A DNA stretch of 49,050 bases from an uncultured Bacteroidota bacterium. GTDB taxonomy: Bacteria > Bacteroidota > Bacteroidia > Bacteroidales > F082. The stretch is taken from positions 1 to 49,050 of the forward strand of contig CALDOI010000106.1 in assembly GCA_937912115.1 (NCBI GenBank), in the 5' to 3' direction. Shown piece by piece: positions 44,410 to 49,050 of this stretch. The translations under genes were made by a program, and so were the position numbers. The notes under the pieces were generated by a model. That model did not search any database. It saw nothing but the letters and a program-made list of their open reading frames with translations, and was not told where the DNA came from. Numbering within the stretch: the first letter of the stretch is position 1; every line of letters starts with the position of its first letter.

Positions 44410-45270
44410 CTATTTGTCCATTAAGGTTTCCATGATGTAACTTCTGATATTCATCAATTGCTTTTTAAATTCAGGTATTTCCTGATATATCAACTTACCT
44501 ACTGAATAAGCAACGGCAATATCCCTGCTATTATTTATTAAAGCTATTAAAGGAATATTTTCAACTTCACAATATTGTATAACATCATCATTTCCTATTC
44601 CATATCTGTTTATTACAACTCCGAAGTTTTTGTGAAGCTCCCTCATGGTTTCTACGGCAAGCCTAAGGTCATTAAGACCAAAAGGTGTTGGTTCAGTAAT
44701 TAGAATTACAAAATCGGCATCTTTAGTGGCTTCAATTACCGGACAGGATGTTCCTGGTGGAGAATCGAATAGTTGAATTATATTATCATCAAAACTATTT
44801 TTGATGAAATTAATAGTTTGTGAAATAAGAGGAACTGCTTGTTCCTCCCCGATATCTAAACGACTTTCCACAAAATCTAGCCCATTATTTTTATAATGAA
44901 CTAATTCTCCTATTCTTTTCTTAACCATCGGTAGGGATGCTGTGGGACATAATTCGGAACATGCATAGCAACTATGACATAGTTCGGGAAATATCATAAT
45001 ATCTGTACCTATGCGAATAACAGCGTGGAAATTACAAACTTTCTGACAGTTACCACAAAGGCTACATTCATCTTCATTCCAAAGGGGTATCATTTTATAT
45101 ACTGCTTCTCGATATGCTAAGCTGCCGCCAATAAACAAGCCGGAATTTGGTTCCTCAACGTCAACATCACACAAAACAACCTCGCCAAATTCAGATAAAT
45201 ATGCGGCAAGATTAGTTGCCAGGGTTGTTTTCCCAGTCCCGCCCTTGCCACTTGCAATTGCTATTTTCAT
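44410..45270 (-). CDS. MinD/Mrp-type P-loop ATPase with inserted 2[4Fe-4S] ferredoxin domain (first copy)
   Basis: This 286-residue paralogue of the next gene has Walker A IASGKGGTGKTTLATNLA, CDVDVEEPNSGLF, and an inserted ferredoxin domain at about 67-115 with two cysteine sets (CSLCGNCQKVCNFHA and CHSCYACSELCPTAS). The core resumes with LFDSPPGTSCPVIEATKDADF and LITEPTPFGLNDLRLAVE. In the ORP system of Desulfovibrio the two MinD-type partners are likewise encoded side by side. It starts 4 bp after the zinc-ribbon gene and its stop touches the start of the second copy, so all are in one transcript. Confidence 0.9.
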   Translation of the reverse strand: MKIAIASGKGGTGKTTLATNLAAYLSEFGEVVLCDVDVEEPNSGLFIGGSLAYREAVYKMIPLWNEDECSLCGNCQKVCNFHAVIRIGTDIMIFPELCHSCYACSELCPTASLPMVKKRIGELVHYKNNGLDFVESRLDIGEEQAVPLISQTINFIKNSFDDNIIQLFDSPPGTSCPVIEATKDADFVILITEPTPFGLNDLRLAVETMRELHKNFGVVINRYGIGNDDVIQYCEVENIPLIALINNSRDIAVAYSVGKLIYQEIPEFKKQLMNIRSYIMETLMDK

Positions 45271-45274
45271 TTAC

Positions 45275-45472
45275 CTATTTCTTTAGCAGTTCTTCTCTAA
45301 TCATTGTTGTTCCACAATCAGGGCATTTGATGGTAGTGCATTTTACATCTTGTTTATGTAATATTTTAGTACCACACTTTGCGCAAATACAATAGCCTCC
45401 AACGCCCATTGCGCCACCCTTATTTTTTCCACGACCGCCTCCCAGACCTAATCCTTTTCCAAAAAAACTCAT
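45275..45472 (-). CDS. Small zinc-ribbon protein heading the ORP-like operon
   Basis: The 65-residue product begins MSFFGKGLGLGGGRGKNKGG, a glycine-rich, basic tail, then has a two-knuckle ribbon: CICAKCG (residues 28-34 region) and CTTIKCPDCGTTMIREELL. Small Gly-rich proteins with a C-terminal zinc ribbon often accompany NifX/MinD operons in anaerobes. The frame is open 24 codons further, to 45544, but that region is the promoter, so ATG 45472 is preferred. It is the first gene of the unit. It may bind a metal or a partner protein; function unknown. Confidence 0.8.
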   Translation of the reverse strand: MSFFGKGLGLGGGRGKNKGGAMGVGGYCICAKCGTKILHKQDVKCTTIKCPDCGTTMIREELLKK

Positions 45473-45513
45473 AATTTGAAATATTAAGTTAATAATATGA
45501 ACCAAACATTTTG

Positions 45514-45544
45514 CAAATGTATTGAACATATGTTCATATTGCAA
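45514..45544 (-). promoter_or_regulatory. Promoter of the ORP-like operon
   Basis: On the minus strand TTG (complement of 45542-45544) is followed after 20 bp by TACATTTG (complement of 45514-45521), close to the full Bacteroidetes consensus. The mRNA leader to ATG 45472 would be about 35 nt. It overlaps the palindromic operator candidate. Confidence 0.75.
45523..45536. promoter_or_regulatory. ArsR/SmtB-like operator candidate (palindrome in the promoter spacer)
   Basis: TGAACATATGTTCA is a perfect 14-bp palindrome of the form TGAACA-N2-TGTTCA, the core of the 12-2-12 operators bound by ArsR/SmtB metal or redox repressors. It lies wholly between the -33 TTG and -7 TACATTTG of the ORP-like operon, where a bound repressor would block RNA polymerase. 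No ArsR-family gene is in this window. Confidence 0.65.
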
Positions 45545-45568
45545 GAAAAAAGAGGAAAATTATGGCAC

Positions 45569-45606
45569 AAAAAAAACTGCTTATCAAATGACAAGCAGTT
45601 TTTTTT
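45569..45606 (-). terminator. Terminator after the PpiD-like gene (two-way symmetric)
   Basis: AAAAAAAACTGCTT (45569-45582) and AAGCAGTTTTTTTT (45593-45606) are a perfect 14-bp inverted repeat with a 10-nt loop, giving a T-run on either strand. It lies 18 bp past the stop of the minus-strand chaperone gene and ahead of the ORP-like promoter, insulating the two. Confidence 0.88.
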
Positions 45607-45624
45607 GTAAAGGTCTACTATCTA

Positions 45625-47730
45625 TTAATAAAAGTCGATTCTACTATCAACTATATTTAGTGATTCCTTTAAAGCATTAAAAGGTGAATCTTGATTAACT
45701 CCTTTTTCAAAATCAGCTGTCAGTTCTTTGATGGTAGCTGTATAATCAGCCTGTTCGCCAGCCAATGTAATTTCATCTACTTTTACTACAAATGTTCCAG
45801 AGTTACCAATAATTGGTTGAGAAACAGTTCCATTCTCCATTCCAAACACAGTACCAATTACCTCATTTTCAATTGTAAAACCAGGAAGGTTACGTGACGA
45901 ATAGAATAACGGGTTAACCTGTTTTTCAGTAACTTTCATGCTTTCTTTAATCTTGGCAAGATCACCATTAAACGCAAGCATTTTTTCAGTAAAATACTCA
46001 CCCTTTAGCTTGTTATAAACTTTTTGTTTAATCCTATCTTTTACCTGTTCCAGAGTTGGATACCCTTCATCTTCAGCGTCAGTAAGTACGGCAACAACAA
46101 ACATATCTTCCAAATCAAAAACACTTGAAACCTGCCCAACTTCTGTTTCGTCATCATATGTCCATCTAATTATTTGTCGAGGATTTTTAAGCCCTGCAAT
46201 ATAATTGCTCATTTCACGAATTCCGGGCATTTCTCGTTTATTGCCAACCATGCTGTTAAACTCCTCTATGGTATTACATTCGGTTGCGATTTTACTTGCT
46301 TTAGCAAAAATATCCTGATAAGTAGCATCACTGGCATATACCTCACGATCAACCATTGCAACTTTAACTTTCTTTACGGGTTCCTTTTTACCAGTAACTT
46401 CAATAATATGATAACCAAATGGAGTTTCTGTCATTGTGAATTTACCCTTATTAGTGGTAAGCACAGCTTGGTTAAAAGCACCAACCATTGCACCATCGGC
46501 AAACCATCCTAAATCACCATCATTTTGCTCAACAGATGGGTCATTGGAAAATTCCTTAGCAAAAGCGGCCATTTTGTTAGGTTGCTTTTTCAATATATTT
46601 AATAAACTATCGGCCAACAATTCAGCCTCATCACGAGTTCTTTTAACTTCAGGGCGAGCATTATATGCACCCACAAAAGAAACAAGTATGTGTGAAGCTT
46701 TCATTGAATCGGGTCTTGATCCTATCTCCAACAATCTTGCAATATGAAATTCATTGTTTAGCTTATAAGGTTCTGAAACAGTTCCAATTTCACTATTGAA
46801 CATTATTGAATCTATTTGTATTGGAAGTTGACCAGTTGCAAACCAGCTTGTATCAATAGGCTTATCAGAATTTACTTTTACAAAACGAACTACATCCACA
46901 GTTTCTTTAAAATCCAAAGCAATTTGATCCATTTCTCTTCTTGCATCTTCAACATCTTTTGCTGAAGGAATAATGTTAAACACTACATAATCAATTGACC
47001 TTGATCCTTTTTGTTTGTATTGTTCCTTATTTTCATTATAATACTCCGAATAATCAGAATCGGTAGGGTTAAACAAGCTATCCTGTATATCAATGAATTT
47101 TGCAGCAACATATTCGATAGTTGCTTTATCATTTTTTTCGCCATACATTACTTTTGCCAAATCCTTTGGAACATAATATCCCTTTGAAATTAGAGTATTA
47201 AATTTAACTCTTAATCTGTCATCCTTAATAAACTTTTCAAATCTAATCCACTGTTGTTTAGCATTTTCTGGCAATGTTTCCATATTTTGCAGATACCTAA
47301 CAACGAGATTTCTATCATATTTCTTTGTTTCAGGATCAGTAAAATATTGTTTTATGAGTGCGTGAGGATTTGGTCCCTGGATAAGGTCAAAAAGCTCATC
47401 ACTAGTTACAGACAGGCCAAGAGATTCATACTCTTTATTCATAATAACACGGTGCACAATATCATTCCATGTTTGTTCTTTAACTGAAAACATCTCATCA
47501 GCCGAAAGTCTGTCTTTCTGATCCTGCTGCATTTTTGCTTCGATATTTTTCTCAGCCTCATAATTGAAATCCATTATAGTGATTTCTTTTCCTTCAATTT
47601 CGCCAACGTTAATGTTACGCGAACCTCCACCACCTTTTGCAAAATCTCCTAGAACAAATGCTGCCAAAGCAACACCAATTACTATCACAAGAAAGGTTGA
47701 ATGCTTTCTAATATTTCCAATTGCTGCCAT
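45625..47730 (-). CDS. PpiD/SurA-type periplasmic peptidyl-prolyl isomerase chaperone
   Basis: This 701-residue protein has the PpiD layout: a short cytoplasmic start, one membrane anchor (about 11-28, FLVIVIGVALAAFVLGDF), a SurA_N-like helical region (about 35-230), a parvulin-type PPIase domain at about 340-455 (MKASHILVSFVGAYN, AAFAKEFSNDPSVEQNDGDL, VLTTNKGKFTMTETPFGYHIIEV) and a second degenerate segment to the end. It helps fold outer-membrane and secreted proteins at the inner membrane, which suits a T9SS-rich genome. It has its own promoter region and terminator. Confidence 0.93.
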   Translation of the reverse strand: MAAIGNIRKHSTFLVIVIGVALAAFVLGDFAKGGGGSRNINVGEIEGKEITIMDFNYEAEKNIEAKMQQDQKDRLSADEMFSVKEQTWNDIVHRVIMNKEYESLGLSVTSDELFDLIQGPNPHALIKQYFTDPETKKYDRNLVVRYLQNMETLPENAKQQWIRFEKFIKDDRLRVKFNTLISKGYYVPKDLAKVMYGEKNDKATIEYVAAKFIDIQDSLFNPTDSDYSEYYNENKEQYKQKGSRSIDYVVFNIIPSAKDVEDARREMDQIALDFKETVDVVRFVKVNSDKPIDTSWFATGQLPIQIDSIMFNSEIGTVSEPYKLNNEFHIARLLEIGSRPDSMKASHILVSFVGAYNARPEVKRTRDEAELLADSLLNILKKQPNKMAAFAKEFSNDPSVEQNDGDLGWFADGAMVGAFNQAVLTTNKGKFTMTETPFGYHIIEVTGKKEPVKKVKVAMVDREVYASDATYQDIFAKASKIATECNTIEEFNSMVGNKREMPGIREMSNYIAGLKNPRQIIRWTYDDETEVGQVSSVFDLEDMFVVAVLTDAEDEGYPTLEQVKDRIKQKVYNKLKGEYFTEKMLAFNGDLAKIKESMKVTEKQVNPLFYSSRNLPGFTIENEVIGTVFGMENGTVSQPIIGNSGTFVVKVDEITLAGEQADYTATIKELTADFEKGVNQDSPFNALKESLNIVDSRIDFY

Positions 47731-47756
47731 TATATTACTTTTAAAAAATTGAGGTG

Positions 47757-47772
47757 CAAATGTACAAATGTA
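47757..47772 (-). promoter_or_regulatory. Two abutting -7 boxes ahead of the PpiD-like gene
   Basis: CAAATGTA occurs twice in tandem on the plus strand (47757-47764 and 47765-47772), so the minus strand has two adjacent TACATTTG boxes 26 and 34 bp ahead of the ATG. The near one is followed by the frequent CACC context. No clear -33 TTG is seen for either. Confidence 0.55.
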
Positions 47773-48038
47773 TCTTGAAGTATGAAAAAAAAATTCATTA
47801 AAAACTTACTGCCAAATAGTTGTCATGTTTTTCGCTGTTTCAAACTTTATTTCTTACTTGATAAAAAGCTCAAAAGCTTAGTAAATTAACGGTTTTGCGA
47901 ACATTTGAGCTAATTACACTTGTAATTTTTCAGTGTTGTAAAAGCTAATCAAGAAGCAAAAATGAATTATTAAATGAAATTATTTGATAATAAAATTAGA
48001 TTACGGGGGCAAATTACAACATGAATTTGATCCAATTA
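47773..48038. other. Intergenic stretch between the HMGL-like and PpiD-like genes
   Basis: AT-rich, with a short AAGCTCAAAAGCTT repeat near 47869-47882 that could be a weak hairpin and runs of A. I see no RNA gene, reading frame or strong terminator for the upstream minus-strand chaperone promoter region. Confidence 0.5.
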
Positions 48039-49049
48039 TTACTTCCTTCCTGATAATTCTTTTGGAATTCTACCCTGATTAATGGCTTCGGATCTTAATC
48101 TCTTACCTAAGATTCTTTCAACCATTCTTCCTGTTTCCAGAATTTTATCGATATCCAGATTTGTTTTAATTTCCATTTCATCCATCATCACAACCATATC
48201 TTCCAAAGAAACAAGTCCTACTCCTTCAGAATTCTTATAATAATAAGCTCCTGTTCCGGATACTGGCACACCGCTAACAAAGTTTGCAGGCTGTCCGCCC
48301 AAGCCCCCAAGTGCTGCCTCATAATTAGTCATACCAGCCTGTAATGCTGCCAATACATTGGCCAGCCCCCATCCACGGGTACTATGAAAATGTACTATCT
48401 GTTTATGTGGGTTCTCTATGGTTTCCATCAACATTGAATAGTAACGATACACGCGATCGGGCGATGCACTACCATCATGGTCGGCATGCTCAACATCGTT
48501 GGCTCCAATATCAAACCATCGTTTTGTAAAATCAACTGCGGCACTTAGTTTGGTCGGTCCTTCAATAGGGCAACCCCAAATTGTACTTACTGTTCCATTA
48601 ACCTTTAAACCGGCATCATGTGCTTTTGGTATCCACTCTTCAGCCATTTTCCAGTATTCATCAAGGGTTAGACCGGAATTTTTTTGCTGATGCGATTCGC
48701 TGGTTGATACCATTAATAGTATCCTGTCAGGACCCCATCCTTCTTTTCGGGCTTCGATAGCACGTTCGATTGCCCTTTCACGGATTGTAACAGCAGTAAG
48801 GCTAACATCCTTAAGCTCTTTTGCTACCTTTTTACTGCTTCGTATTTTCTTAAAAAGCAAATCAGCATCTTTAAACTGGGGCATACCTTTCGGATTGCCA
48901 AAATTAGTTACTTCCAGGTGTTTAACACCTGCCAGTATCATTTCTTCCAACACCCATAATTTGGCTTCGGTTGGTACAAAAATCTCCTCATGTTGAAACC
49001 CGTCCCTAACGGTTATATCTCCAATTACTACTTCTTTGGGGTAATTCAT
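48039..49049 (-). CDS. HMG-CoA lyase-like DRE-TIM enzyme lacking the catalytic cysteine
   Basis: This 336-residue protein is complete, its ATG being one base from the right edge. It has the DRE-TIM metallolyase start GDITVRDGFQ (R15, D16), the metal-binding pair H220 and H222 in IVHFHSTRGWGLAN, and STIWGCPIEGP. At the position where HMG-CoA lyases have catalytic Cys in GLGGCP, it reads ALGGLGGQPANFV (Q253). HMG-CoA cleavage is thus doubtful; a related aldol-type lyase or synthase on another acid is more likely. A C-terminal MVERILGKRLRSE segment is conserved in similar proteins. Any operon partners upstream lie outside the window. Confidence 0.8.
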   Translation of the reverse strand: MNYPKEVVIGDITVRDGFQHEEIFVPTEAKLWVLEEMILAGVKHLEVTNFGNPKGMPQFKDADLLFKKIRSSKKVAKELKDVSLTAVTIRERAIERAIEARKEGWGPDRILLMVSTSESHQQKNSGLTLDEYWKMAEEWIPKAHDAGLKVNGTVSTIWGCPIEGPTKLSAAVDFTKRWFDIGANDVEHADHDGSASPDRVYRYYSMLMETIENPHKQIVHFHSTRGWGLANVLAALQAGMTNYEAALGGLGGQPANFVSGVPVSGTGAYYYKNSEGVGLVSLEDMVVMMDEMEIKTNLDIDKILETGRMVERILGKRLRSEAINQGRIPKELSGRK

Positions 49050-49050
49050 A

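Noticed and set aside
43188-45270. Nitrogenase cofactor genes
   Set aside because: NifX-like and MinD-like proteins alone do not indicate nitrogen fixation; no nifHDKENB genes are in the window.
45473-45544. Upstream extension of the zinc-ribbon protein
   Set aside because: It would place the start codon in the -33 element and translate through the promoter and palindrome.

Overview
The window looks like a chromosomal segment of an anaerobic member of the Bacteroidetes, most likely Bacteroidales; I cannot place it to genus. The evidence is AT-rich DNA, Bacteroidetes-type -7 boxes (TAnnTTTG) ahead of several genes with few Shine-Dalgarno sites, an ECF sigma/FecR/STN relay, type IX secretion (T9SS) C-terminal sorting domains of types A and B, and Bacteroidetes-style RHS proteins with SpvB-like partners. 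Anaerobic life is inferred from an oxygen-sensitive glycyl radical enzyme and an Orange-Protein-like iron-sulfur ATPase operon.

Layout. 1-2460 (minus): ECF sigma factor, FecR anti-sigma factor and the start of an STN-domain outer-membrane protein that runs off the left edge. 2592-10995 (plus): DMT exporter, rplU-rpmA with a terminator, a tight serS/lipoprotein/TPR/rsmA operon, then a VanZ-like membrane protein with a C-terminal Mth938-like domain and a TPR protein. 11064-15537: outer-membrane barrel candidate, NhaC-type antiporter and a T9SS type B PKD protein. 15546-15704: G/T-rich then C/T-rich repeats between convergent genes. 15709-18891 (minus): glycyl radical enzyme closely matching trans-4-hydroxy-L-proline dehydratase (HypD), preceded by its radical SAM activase. 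19189-21716 (minus): LytS/LytTR two-component pair and a small exported TPR-like protein. 21914-33958 (minus): an accessory block of exported proteins: a YD-like T9SS protein, a putative immunity protein, an RHS protein ending in a zincin-like domain, an SpvB-like partner, an SBBP-repeat T9SS protein, and a tail-fibre-like gene broken by one in-frame TGA.

34385-40934: PhoH-type ATPase with PIN domain, polA, a NUMOD4/HNH endonuclease directly behind polA, a ROK kinase and a lipoprotein. 41012-45544 (minus): an eight-gene operon: zinc ribbon, two MinD-ferredoxin ATPases, a NifX-like protein, thioesterase, VOC protein, CGGC protein and DUF89 protein. Its promoter carries a perfect 14-bp palindrome in the -33/-7 spacer that resembles an ArsR/SmtB operator. 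45569-49049 (minus): PpiD/SurA-type chaperone with a strong terminator, then an HMG-CoA-lyase-like enzyme lacking the catalytic cysteine.

The best leads are the RHS/zincin/immunity pair, the metalloregulated ORP-like operon, the cluster-less HypD activase, the VanZ-Mth938 fusion and the single TGA in the tail-fibre-like gene. No tRNA, rRNA, CRISPR array or insertion sequence was seen.
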